DNA of 64,000 nucleotides from Bog-473 sp963744225 (lineage in GTDB: Bacteria; Actinomycetota; Acidimicrobiia; Acidimicrobiales; RAAP-2), in contig CAVUSV010000004.1 in the NCBI GenBank assembly GCA_963744225.1, positions 930,001-994,000 on the forward strand, read 5' to 3'. Both the position numbers and the translations under genes were made by a program. Shown piece by piece: positions 8,082 through 19,644 of this stretch (positions are counted from its first letter, which is position 1; every line of letters begins with the position of its first letter). Below the pieces are notes generated by a model that saw nothing but the letters and a program-made list of their open reading frames with translations, was not told where the DNA came from and did no database searches.

Positions 8082-9158
8082 GTGACCCCGGCGAAACGCG
8101 TGGTCGTCTGGGGCACCGGCTTCGTCGGGAAGATGGTGATCCCCGAGATCATTCGCCATCCCGGCTTCGAACTCGTGGGAGTCGGAGTCTCGAGCCCGGA
8201 CAAAGCGGGCCGCGACGTGGGGCAGATCTGCGGCCTCGAACCGGTCGGCCTCTTGGCATCGGACAACCTCGAGGCCCTGATCAGCCTGAAACCCGACGCG
8301 CTGGTGCATTACGGTCCCACGGCAGCCCAGGCTGACGACAACATCCGGGACATCGGAACTTTTCTCCGGGCGGGTGTCGACGTCTGCTCGACCGCCATGA
8401 CCCCCTGGGTCTGGCCCGCGATGACGCTCAATCCTCCGTCGTGGGTCGACCCGATCACCGAGGCCTGCGAGGCCGGAGGGTCATCGTGCTTCACCACGGG
8501 AATCGACCCCGGCTTTGCCAACGACCTGTTCCCACTGACCCTTGTGGGGCTGTGCAGCGAGGTACGGCAGGTGCGCGCGCTCGAGATCCTCGACTACATC
8601 AATTACGAGGGTGACTACGAGGACGAGATGGGGATCGGCCGCCCACCCGAGTTCACGCCGCTCCTCGAGCACACTGACATCCTCGCCATGTCGTGGGGCG
8701 GGACGATCCCGATGATGGCGCATGCGCTCGGCGTCGAGCTTGACCGGATCACCTCGACCTGGGAGAAGTGGGTGACCGACCGTCCCATCCCCACGGCGAA
8801 GGGAGTGATCGAGCCCGGCACGGTGGCCGCCATCCGGTTCACCCTGAACGGGCTCGTGGGCGGGGAACCCCGGATCTGCCTGGAGCATGTGAACCGGGTG
8901 GGCACGGAAGCGGCCCCGGACTGGCCACGTGGGCATCAGGACGACGTCTACCGGGTGGTGATCGATGGCACGCCCTCAATCACCCAGGAGACCGCGTTCC
9001 GGTTCACCGACGGTTCCGGACGGGACGCCGCGGCGGCGGGTTGCATGGCGACGGGGCTCCGGGCGCTCAATGCCGTCCCCTACGTCAACGAGTTGCCCGC
9101 CGGGTGGGTGACTGCGCTCGATCTCCCGCTCATTCCCGGAGTCGGCACAATCCGCTGA
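8082..9158 (+). CDS. Dihydrodipicolinate reductase-like dehydrogenase
   Basis: A 358-residue protein starting at GTG 8082. The N-terminus has a Rossmann dinucleotide motif (VVVWGTGFVGKMVI). The body matches the DapB-N-like group that includes 2,4-diaminopentanoate dehydrogenase: HYGPTAAQADDNIRDI for the nucleotide site and TGIDPGFANDLFPL in the middle. It is longer than true DapB (about 250 aa) and lacks an obvious lysine-pathway context, so a different substrate is likely. Such proteins are common as orphan genes in actinobacteria. Substrate unknown. Confidence 0.75.
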   Translation: MTPAKRVVVWGTGFVGKMVIPEIIRHPGFELVGVGVSSPDKAGRDVGQICGLEPVGLLASDNLEALISLKPDALVHYGPTAAQADDNIRDIGTFLRAGVDVCSTAMTPWVWPAMTLNPPSWVDPITEACEAGGSSCFTTGIDPGFANDLFPLTLVGLCSEVRQVRALEILDYINYEGDYEDEMGIGRPPEFTPLLEHTDILAMSWGGTIPMMAHALGVELDRITSTWEKWVTDRPIPTAKGVIEPGTVAAIRFTLNGLVGGEPRICLEHVNRVGTEAAPDWPRGHQDDVYRVVIDGTPSITQETAFRFTDGSGRDAAAAGCMATGLRALNAVPYVNELPAGWVTALDLPLIPGVGTIR

Positions 9159-9230
9159 CCTGGGGTTCGTCGACTTCCGCCACTTCGTGGGCTCCTGCGG
9201 CAACCGGCAGTGCATCCCACCATAAGAAAT

Positions 9231-9262
9231 CTTGACACCATCCCACTCAACTTTGCTACACT
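9231..9262 (+). promoter_or_regulatory. HAIR operator overlapping the dnaK promoter
   Basis: CTTGACA (9231-9237), seven bases, then ACTCAAC (9245-9251) matches the HspR inverted repeat CTTGAGT-N7-ACTCAAG at 11 of 14 positions. The TTGACA inside the first arm can serve as -35. The nearest -10-like hexamer is TACACT (9257-9262), 19 bases on. HspR binding would therefore cover the promoter. The matching repressor gene is third downstream of dnaK. Confidence 0.78.
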
Positions 9263-9342
9263 GGGGCGCAGCAACCGAAGACTGATGTGACAGACGCCGG
9301 CGGTAGCGCCGGCAGGACAGACAACCGGAAGGACTGCAGAAA

Positions 9343-11193
9343 ATGGCCAAGGCCGTAGGAATTGACCTGGGAACCACCAACTCGGTGGTCAGTGTGTTGG
9401 AGGCGGGTGAGCCCGTCGTGATCCCGAACGCCGAAGGTGGTCGGACCACCCCGTCGGTGGTGGGGTTCTCCAAGACCGGCGAGGTGCTCGTCGGCGAGGT
9501 GGCCAAGCGTCAGGCCATCACCAACCCCGACCGGACCATTCGCTCCGTGAAGCGCCACATGGGCACCTCGTGGACCGTCGACATCGACGGCAAGGCCTAT
9601 ACCGCGCAGGAGATCTCGGCCCGGATCCTGGGCAAGCTGAAGAGGGACGCAGAGGCGTACCTCGGCGACACCGTGAGCCAGGCCGTCATCACCGTGCCCG
9701 CCTACTTCGACGACGCGCAGCGCACGGCCACCAAGGAGGCAGGGTCGATCGCCGGCCTCGAGGTGCTCCGCATCATCAACGAGCCGACCGCCGCCGCGCT
9801 GGCCTACGGCCTCGACAAGGAGGGCGAGGACCAGACCGTCCTCGTCTTCGACCTGGGCGGCGGGACGTTCGACGTCTCCGTGCTCGAGATCGGTGAGGGC
9901 GTCTTCGAGGTCAAGTCCACCTCCGGCAACACCAAGCTGGGCGGGGACGACTGGGACGACAAGGTGATCGAGTGGTTGGTCAAGACGTTCAAGGACACCG
10001 AGGGTGTCGACCTGTCCCAGGACAAGATGGCGCTGCAGCGCCTCAAGGAAGCCGCTGAGAAGGCGAAGATCGAACTGTCCTCGGTGCAGGACACCCAGAT
10101 CAACCTGCCCTTCATCACCGCGACGTCCGAGGGCCCGAAGCACCTGGACCTCAAGTTGACGCGCGCCAAGTTCAACGAGCTGACTGCCGACCTGGTGCAG
10201 GCCTGTGTGGGACCGTTCGAGGCCGCCATCAAGGACGCCAACATGAAGACGTCCGACATCGACCACGTCGTGATGGTCGGCGGGTCGACGCGCATCCCGG
10301 CCGTGCAGGAGCTGGTGCAGAACCTGACGGGCAAGGAGCCGCACAAGGGTGTGAACCCCGACGAGGTGGTCGCGGTTGGCGCCGCCGTGCAGGCCGGCGT
10401 CCTCAAGGGCGAGGTGAAGGACATCCTCCTATTGGACGTCACGCCGCTGTCGCTCGGTATCGAGACCAAGGGACAGGTGATGCACCGGCTGATTGAGCGC
10501 AACACGACCATCCCGACCAAGCGGTCGGAAGTCTTCACGACGGCCGAGGACAACCAGCCGTCGGTGGAGATCCACGTGCTCCAGGGTGAGCGCGAGATGG
10601 CGATGTACAACAAGACGCTCGGCAAGTTCCAGCTGGTGGACCTGCCCCCGGCGCCACGGGGGATCCCCCAGATCGAGGTCACCTTCGATATCGACGCCAA
10701 CGGCATCGTCCACGTGTCCGCGCAGGACAAGGCGACCGGTAAGGAGCAGTCGATGACGATCACCGGTCAGTCCTCACTGGCCAAGGACGACATCGAGCGC
10801 ATGGTGCGTGACGCCGAGGCCCACGCCGAGGACGACCGCCAGCGGCGCGAGGAGGCCGAGGTGCGGAACTCCGCGGACACCCTCGTGTACCAGACCGACA
10901 AGCTGCTCAAGGAGCAGGGGGAGAAGTTCGAGGGCTCCGAGAAGGAGGACGTCGAGTCCGCCCTGCAGGGGCTGAAGGACGCGCTGGCCGGGACGAACCT
11001 CGAGGCGATCAAGGACGCGACCGAGAAGCTGGTCGGCGTGAGCCAGAGCTTCAGCCAGCGCCTCTACGAGCAGGCGTCGTCGGCCCAGACGGGGAGCGGC
11101 GTCGGTGGAGACGGTGCGCCTGGTGAGGGTGCCCCGCAGCAGGGCGGCTCGGACGACGACGTTGTCGACGCAGAGATCGTCGATGAGAAATGA
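9343..11193 (+). CDS. dnaK: Molecular chaperone DnaK
   Basis: A 616-residue Hsp70. The nucleotide-binding domain (residues 1 to about 360) starts AKAVGIDLGTTNSVV and includes VFDLGGGTFDVSVLEI and VGGSTRIPAVQELV. The substrate-binding domain begins after the linker DILLLDVTPLSLGIET. The lid is followed by a Gly-rich acidic tail ending DDDVVDAEIVDEK, typical of actinobacteria. It folds and protects cytosolic proteins using ATP, with GrpE and DnaJ encoded next. grpE overlaps the stop codon by 4 bp (ATGA). Regulation by HspR through the upstream HAIR element is inferred. Confidence 0.98.
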   Translation: MAKAVGIDLGTTNSVVSVLEAGEPVVIPNAEGGRTTPSVVGFSKTGEVLVGEVAKRQAITNPDRTIRSVKRHMGTSWTVDIDGKAYTAQEISARILGKLKRDAEAYLGDTVSQAVITVPAYFDDAQRTATKEAGSIAGLEVLRIINEPTAAALAYGLDKEGEDQTVLVFDLGGGTFDVSVLEIGEGVFEVKSTSGNTKLGGDDWDDKVIEWLVKTFKDTEGVDLSQDKMALQRLKEAAEKAKIELSSVQDTQINLPFITATSEGPKHLDLKLTRAKFNELTADLVQACVGPFEAAIKDANMKTSDIDHVVMVGGSTRIPAVQELVQNLTGKEPHKGVNPDEVVAVGAAVQAGVLKGEVKDILLLDVTPLSLGIETKGQVMHRLIERNTTIPTKRSEVFTTAEDNQPSVEIHVLQGEREMAMYNKTLGKFQLVDLPPAPRGIPQIEVTFDIDANGIVHVSAQDKATGKEQSMTITGQSSLAKDDIERMVRDAEAHAEDDRQRREEAEVRNSADTLVYQTDKLLKEQGEKFEGSEKEDVESALQGLKDALAGTNLEAIKDATEKLVGVSQSFSQRLYEQASSAQTGSGVGGDGAPGEGAPQQGGSDDDVVDAEIVDEK

Positions 11194-11759
11194 GCCTGTC
11201 GGACGAGCACCTTCCGGAAGAGGAGCTCGCGGGCGGCCCTGAACTCCTCGCCGAGGAGGACGTCGCCGACCCCGCCGCAGAGACCGACCCCGGCACGACG
11301 CCGGTCAAGGAGCCCGACCCTCGGGAACTGCTGGCGCGCGAGCGGGACGAGTTCCTGCTCGCGCTCCAGCGCACCCAGGCCGACTTCGAGAATTACCGCA
11401 AGCGGATCGCCCGGCTCCAAGAGGAGCAGTCGGCCCGCGCCTCGGCGAACTTGGTGGAGAAGCTGTTGCCCGTGCTCGATGCGCTGGACCTGGCCGAGGC
11501 GCATCTGAACGAGGCGCTCGACGTCGGCGAGGGCGGCAAGGCGCTGCGCGCCTCGCGGGCCATGCTGATGGACATCCTCTCCAAGGAGGGCCTCGAGCGG
11601 GTGGACCAGGCCGAGGTTCCGTTCGACCCGTCAGTGCACGACGCCGTCGCCCGCTCCGAAGGGGAGGGCGGCGAGACCGTGGTGGAGGAGGTGCTGCGCT
11701 CCGGATACCGCTGGAAGGGGCAGGCGCTGCGCGCCGCCATGGTCCGCGTGCGGGGGTGA
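11190..11759 (+). CDS. grpE: Nucleotide exchange factor GrpE
   Basis: A 189-residue cytosolic cofactor that releases ADP from DnaK. A disordered acidic N-terminus (residues 1-48) precedes the long dimerisation helix containing LQRTQADFENYRKRIARLQEEQ. The C-terminal beta domain carries FDPSVHDAVARSEGEGGETVVEEVLRSGY..., the family signature. ATG 11190 overlaps the dnaK stop by 4 bp, implying translational coupling; dnaJ follows after 8 bp. Confidence 0.95.
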   Translation: MSLSDEHLPEEELAGGPELLAEEDVADPAAETDPGTTPVKEPDPRELLARERDEFLLALQRTQADFENYRKRIARLQEEQSARASANLVEKLLPVLDALDLAEAHLNEALDVGEGGKALRASRAMLMDILSKEGLERVDQAEVPFDPSVHDAVARSEGEGGETVVEEVLRSGYRWKGQALRAAMVRVRG

Positions 11760-11767
11760 GCTGAACC

Positions 11768-12871
11768 ATGGCGGCACAGCGCGAATGGTTCGAGAAGGAC
11801 TACTACAAGGTGCTCGGCGTCGTGTCCACGGCCTCCGACAAGGAGATCACGCGCGCCTACCGGAAGCTAGCGAAGGAGCACCATCCCGACGCCAACCCGG
11901 GCTCGGAGGAACGCTTCAAGGAGATCAGCGCGGCCTACGACGTGCTCGGGGATCCCGAAAAGCGCAAGGAGTACGACGAGGTGCGCCGGCACGGGCCGAT
12001 CGGCGGCTTCAGCACGCCGGGCGGCGGCACCTTCCGCGCGGAGGACATGGGTGACTTGAGCGACCTCTTCGGAGGTCTTTTCGGTGGGGGCCGCACACGC
12101 ACCCAGCGCGGACCGCAACGAGGCGCAGACATGGAGGCGCAGCTGCACCTGTCCTTCCAGGACGCGGTGCACGGGGTCACCACTTCCGTGAACGTGCCCC
12201 AGGAGGTGCGGTGCTCGAACTGCCGCGGGAGCGGGGCGGCGCCGGGCACCTCGACGCACACCTGCCCCCGCTGCGGCGGGACAGGGAGTCTCAACGACAA
12301 CCAGGGGCTCTTCTCGCTCAGCACCGTCTGCCCCGACTGCGTCGGCCGCGGCACGCTCTTCGACACGCCGTGCCCGGTTTGCCGGGGCACGGGCACCGAG
12401 CAGAAAGTGCGCTCTGTCAAAGTGCGCATCCCGCCCGGAGTCGAGGGGGGCCAGCGAATCAGGGTCAAGGGCCGCGGCGCGCCCGGGCAGGGCATGGCCC
12501 CACCCGGCGACCTCTACGTGGTCGTCCAAGTAGCCGACCACCCCGTGTTCGGGCGGAACGGGCGCAACCTGACGATCAACGTGCCGATCACATTCCCCGA
12601 GGCCACGCTCGGCACGACCATCACCGTGCCCACCCTCGACGGCAAGGTGACGCTCAAGGTTCCCGCCGGCACTGCGTCGGGCAAGGTGCTGCGCGTCCGA
12701 GGCCGAGGCGTTTCCGGGGGATCGGGGCGCAACGGGTCCAAGCCGGGCGACTTGATGGTCAAGGTGGAGATCGTGGTTCCGTCCGAGCTCACCGACGAGC
12801 AGCGGGCGGCCGTCGAGTCGTTGGCCGCGGTGACGGAGGCGGCGCCCCGCCTCGCCGTGGACGGGTCCTGA
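11768..12871 (+). CDS. dnaJ: Co-chaperone DnaJ
   Basis: A 367-residue type I Hsp40. The J domain (residues 9-75) has HPD at 39-41, which stimulates DnaK ATPase. A Gly/Phe region (about 80-120) follows. The zinc-binding region has four CxxC repeats (CSNCRGSG, CPRCGGTG, CPDCVGRG, CPVCRGTG). Two C-terminal beta-barrel domains bind substrate. It lies in the dnaK-grpE-dnaJ-hspR order typical of actinobacteria. The third zinc repeat is slightly divergent (CVGRG). Confidence 0.96.
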   Translation: MAAQREWFEKDYYKVLGVVSTASDKEITRAYRKLAKEHHPDANPGSEERFKEISAAYDVLGDPEKRKEYDEVRRHGPIGGFSTPGGGTFRAEDMGDLSDLFGGLFGGGRTRTQRGPQRGADMEAQLHLSFQDAVHGVTTSVNVPQEVRCSNCRGSGAAPGTSTHTCPRCGGTGSLNDNQGLFSLSTVCPDCVGRGTLFDTPCPVCRGTGTEQKVRSVKVRIPPGVEGGQRIRVKGRGAPGQGMAPPGDLYVVVQVADHPVFGRNGRNLTINVPITFPEATLGTTITVPTLDGKVTLKVPAGTASGKVLRVRGRGVSGGSGRNGSKPGDLMVKVEIVVPSELTDEQRAAVESLAAVTEAAPRLAVDGS

Positions 12872-12891
12872 GGTGACGGGGTGATGGGGTG

Positions 12892-13290
12892 ATGGCAGAC
12901 CGAGATGTGAACCAAGCCGTGTACGTGATCTCGGTCGCGGCCGAGCTGACCGGCATGCACCCGCAGACGCTGCGCATCTACGAGCGCAAGGGCCTGCTCG
13001 ATCCGTCACGCACGAGCGGCGGGAGCCGGCGTTTCTCCGAGCGCGATCTGGAGCGCCTGCGGCACATCCAAGAGTTGACGGCAACCGGGTTGAACCTCGA
13101 GGGAGTGCGCCGAGTGCTCCAGCTCGAAGCCGAGCTCTCGCGGCTGCGCGAAGAGCTGGTCGAGGTGCGCTCCCAGGCGCTCGACGCCGTGGCCGCCACC
13201 CACCGGCAGTACCGTCGCGATCTGGTCCCGCTGCGCCAAGCCCCGGTGCTCTACCGCGGCGGGCGCCGTGCGGGGGCCTCGGGTTCGTGA
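12892..13290 (+). CDS. hspR: Heat-shock repressor HspR (MerR family)
   Basis: A 132-residue MerR-type regulator with an N-terminal winged helix-turn-helix (VYVISVAAELTGMHPQTLRIYERKG, residues 9-33) and then a coiled coil (LQLEAELSRLREELVEVRSQ). Position after dnaJ and the VAAELTGMHPQTLR motif identify HspR, which binds HAIR elements with DnaK as co-repressor and shuts off the dnaK operon. The HAIR element at 9231 completes the loop. A GTG at 12889 directly before ATG 12892 is an equally possible start. The C-terminus is short and basic. Confidence 0.92.
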   Translation: MADRDVNQAVYVISVAAELTGMHPQTLRIYERKGLLDPSRTSGGSRRFSERDLERLRHIQELTATGLNLEGVRRVLQLEAELSRLREELVEVRSQALDAVAATHRQYRRDLVPLRQAPVLYRGGRRAGASGS

Positions 13291-13342
13291 GGTCACGTGG
13301 CGAGAACGCGCCCAGACCCGACATGACGGGAGGGACACGCGA

Positions 13343-15832
<2,490 letters not shown>

Positions 15833-15862
15833 CGAGTCGACGTCGTGTGCAGGGCCTCAGCC

Positions 15863-17173
15863 TCAGGGTCCGGCGAAGTGTCGTGCGTGCGGCGGTGGGC
15901 CGCCCCAGGGCGATCCCGCCAGGTGGTGGCGTGCGGCGGGGATATTGAGGAAGGCCTGCAGCGTGGGCGCGCCGTCCGTGGTCATGTCGACGACGGTCCC
16001 GAGCCCCTGCCCCACGCCGGAGCCCAGGAACGGAGCGTTGTAATCGAAGAGGCCACCGTCGGCCGCAGTGAACCAGTACCCGGTGCCATCGGGCATGGCC
16101 GTCATGGAGACGATCGGCTGGTTGAGGTGGACGGACCCGGCCGAGCCGCGGAACTGGGCGTCGCCGTAGGCGAAGATGCCGCCGTCGGAGGCCACCAGCC
16201 AGTAGCCACCGCCGTCGGGCGTCGGTGCCATGCCGACGATGGGTTTGTTCAAGGTGGTGCCACCGGTCGACCCGTAGAACTGGGCGTCGCCGTACGTGAA
16301 GATGCCGCCGTCGGACGCCACGAGCCAATAGCCGCTGCCGTCGGGCGTCGGTGCGATCCCGACGATGGGTTTGTTCAATTTGATCGCGCCGGTCGATCCG
16401 TAGAACGGGGCGTCGCCGTAGGAGAAGATGCCCCCGTCGTTGGCCACGAGCCAGTAACCCCCGGCATCGATCGTCGCCGCGATGCCCACGATGGGCTTGT
16501 TGAGCCTGATGCCCCCGGCGGAGCCGAAGAAGCCGGCGTCGCCGTAGTTGAAGATGCCCCCGTCGGTGGCGACGAGCCAGTAGCCGCCGTCATCACCGGT
16601 CTGGGTCATCCCCACGATGGGCTTGTTGAGGGCCGTGCTCGACAGATCCCCGTAGAAAGCGGCGTCGCCGAAGTAAGCCACCTTGCCCGCGGCGTCCACC
16701 TGGTAATAGCCGATCCCTCCGACGCCGCTCAGCGCGACGGAGCTGCCGGAGCCCGCCGTGTCGTTGATCGTCAAGGAGGCGGCGCGGGTGCCGAGCGCTC
16801 CCGGCGTGAAGAAGACGTCAATCACACAGGAGCTCCCGGGCAGTCCGGTGGAGGCCAGTGTCAACACAGTGCCGCTCCCGGGACAGTTGAGCTCGGGGCT
16901 TGCCACGAAGTCGTTCGCGGCGGGACCCGTAAAGGTGACCCCAGCCGCGTCAATGGTGATGGGTGACGTCGTGGTGTTCGAGATGGTGAAGGTCTGGAGC
17001 CCGCCGAAGTCGCCCAGCGTCACCTCGCCCAAGCTGAGACTTGGAACCGAGACGATGACGTCCACGCGGCTCTGCGCGGCGACAGCGTCACCGGCCATCC
17101 CGACCAGCGCGGCGGCACCGATCACGATGACAGCCAAACCCGCGGCAGCACAGTGCGCGACCCGGATCCTCAT
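15863..17173 (-). CDS. Secreted six-unit repeat protein with N-terminal Ig-like domain
   Basis: A 436-residue exported protein, counted from ATG 17173 (GGGAGA upstream). Residues 1-33 form a signal peptide ending near GDAVAAQ. Residues 35-150 resemble a choice-of-anchor-D / HYDIN-type beta-sandwich (SLGEVTLGDFGGLQTFTISN). Six 42-residue units follow, each like YWLVASDGGIFTYGDAQFYG then LNKPIVGMAPTPDGG, the last degenerate. This suggests a six-bladed propeller-like fold. Similar repeats are frequent in Acidimicrobiia secretomes (from memory). No catalytic motif seen; likely cell-surface or extracellular. A decayed related repeat lies at 32102. Confidence 0.8.
   Translation of the reverse strand: MRIRVAHCAAAGLAVIVIGAAALVGMAGDAVAAQSRVDVIVSVPSLSLGEVTLGDFGGLQTFTISNTTTSPITIDAAGVTFTGPAANDFVASPELNCPGSGTVLTLASTGLPGSSCVIDVFFTPGALGTRAASLTINDTAGSGSSVALSGVGGIGYYQVDAAGKVAYFGDAAFYGDLSSTALNKPIVGMTQTGDDGGYWLVATDGGIFNYGDAGFFGSAGGIRLNKPIVGIAATIDAGGYWLVANDGGIFSYGDAPFYGSTGAIKLNKPIVGIAPTPDGSGYWLVASDGGIFTYGDAQFYGSTGGTTLNKPIVGMAPTPDGGGYWLVASDGGIFAYGDAQFRGSAGSVHLNQPIVSMTAMPDGTGYWFTAADGGLFDYNAPFLGSGVGQGLGTVVDMTTDGAPTLQAFLNIPAARHHLAGSPWGGPPPHARHFAGP
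15990..16690 (-). repeat. Tandem ~126-bp coding repeats
   Basis: About five to six in-frame repeats of 126 bp (42 codons) encode the propeller-like units of the secreted repeat protein. Copies 2-5 are closely similar at DNA level (the stretch encoding LNKPIVG recurs almost unchanged), so copy-number change by recombination is possible. Confidence 0.8.
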
Positions 17174-17322
17174 GGTTGGCGGTCTCCCATTCCCCGAGTG
17201 CGGCCTCGGCCGCAGGGACGCTAGCCGTTCCACCGGCTCGTTCGCGACGGGCCTGCGCGCCGCGAACGCCGCGAACTCAGTCGGGGCATGCGGGCGATCT
17301 CGTCCTCGGTGGCTGCGGCCGC

Positions 17323-17388
17323 ATGCCCAACGCCCTCCGCGCCCAGCTGATCAAGTTGCGCTCCATGCCCGGCGTCTGGGTGACGCAA
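17323..17388 (+). pseudogene. Possible remnant of an ABC-2 permease N-terminus
   Basis: The plus strand encodes MPNALRAQLIKLRSMPGVWVT, which resembles the cytoplasmic N-terminus of actinobacterial ABC-2 permeases (MxNALRAELxKLRT...). It then runs into Arg/Pro-rich sequence with no membrane helix. Only about 20 residues look homologous, so a chance match cannot be excluded. Confidence 0.25.
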
Positions 17389-17524
17389 CGACGACCCCGA
17401 CGCCCGCCACCGCGTGGGCTACTACCGCGTGACAACGTGCTCTCGGCCTGCTCGAAGAGCAGCAGGTTGGCCGCCAGCCCGGTCGGCCTGTCGTGGCCGC
17501 ACCGCCGCCGAGTGTCTTTCTGTA

Positions 17525-17550
17525 AACTATAAACGTAGGGACTTATAGTT
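17525..17550 (-). repeat. 26-bp inverted repeat element, copy A
   Basis: AACTATAAAC-gtaggg-ACTTATAGTT: 10-bp arms (8 of 10 complementary) and a 6-bp spacer, AT-rich in GC-rich surroundings. It lies 71 bp downstream of the DJ-1-like stop codon. Related copies with the same 10-6-10 geometry are at 24115-24140 and 44723-44748. Confidence 0.7.
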
Positions 17551-17621
17551 CTGGAAACCTTTCGGCCGTGTCCTGGTTTCCTTTCACCAGAAACCCGCCA
17601 CAGCTGGCTGAGACGGGGGAG

Positions 17622-18191
17622 TCAGACCAACACGCCGGCGGGCGCAAACTCCGCGATGACCTCGCGGCAGAAGGATTCGAGATCCTCGGGCTGGCGGCTC
17701 GTGATCAACGTGTTGATGCCCACCCGGCACACTGCGACCTCGCGGTCGACCCAGTAGGCGCCGGCGTTGCGGAGGTCGCTCCGCAGGCTCGGCCAAGACG
17801 TGAGGGTCCTGCCCGCCACGAGATCTCCCTCAATCAGGGCCCACGGGCCGTGGCAGATGGCGGCGACCGGCTTGCCCGCCTCGAACATCGCCATGAGGAA
17901 GTCGACCGCCGCCGCGTCCAGCCGGAGGCGGTCGGCGTTGACCACCCCGCCGGGGAGGATGACGGCGTCGTAGTCGGTGGCGCGAGCGAGGTCGGTCATG
18001 CGGTCCACCGGGAACCGGTCGGCGCGGTCGAGGTGGCGCATCGTCTCGACCATCCCCGGCCGGGGTGCCACCAACTCCGCCGTGCCACCAGCGTCGATCA
18101 CGGCCCGCCAGGGCACCAGCAATTCGGCCACCTCAGTCCCCTCGTTGGCCACGACGAAAGCGACTCGGACGTCCTGTAGTTCGTTGCCCAC
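17622..18191 (-). CDS. DJ-1/PfpI family protein
   Basis: A 189-residue protein starting at GTG 18191 behind a strong AGAGGAGG site. It has the class I glutamine-amidotransferase-like fold: VAFVVANEGTEVAEL at the N-terminus, YDAVILPGG, and the nucleophile elbow AICHGPWAL with its cysteine. This matches the PfpI/YhbO group (intracellular protease or glyoxalase/deglycase-type stress proteins). It sits alone, divergent from purA. Activity within the superfamily cannot be decided; a role in carbonyl or oxidative stress is the usual inference. Confidence 0.85.
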   Translation of the reverse strand: MGNELQDVRVAFVVANEGTEVAELLVPWRAVIDAGGTAELVAPRPGMVETMRHLDRADRFPVDRMTDLARATDYDAVILPGGVVNADRLRLDAAAVDFLMAMFEAGKPVAAICHGPWALIEGDLVAGRTLTSWPSLRSDLRNAGAYWVDREVAVCRVGINTLITSRQPEDLESFCREVIAEFAPAGVLV

Positions 18192-18359
18192 GATGCCTCC
18201 TCTCCCCCTCCGTGGCTTGGAGTTCAATCTGCACTCCGGGGCCTTCGGACGCGATACCCCGGGTCCGCGGGGGCCGAAACCGCCGCATTTTCGGAGCCCC
18301 ATTTCGGGGAGGGGTACACTGGTGCGTAATCCGAAGCGACTGAGCAGACGGGGAGACGC

Positions 18360-19640
<1,281 letters not shown>

Positions 19641-19644
<4 letters not shown>

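Larger units (their letters stand above)
17174..17621. other. Gene-poor intergenic region
   Basis: 448 bp lie between the start of the repeat protein gene and the stop of the DJ-1-like gene, both leftward. The repeat-protein promoter must lie at its left end, but no clear hexamers were seen. On the plus strand, 17323-17388 reads MPNALRAQLIKLRSMPGVWVT then basic low-complexity sequence, like the start of an ABC-2-type permease without a continuation. The right end holds a 26-bp inverted repeat and overlapping GGTTTC/GAAACC arms. Confidence 0.5.
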
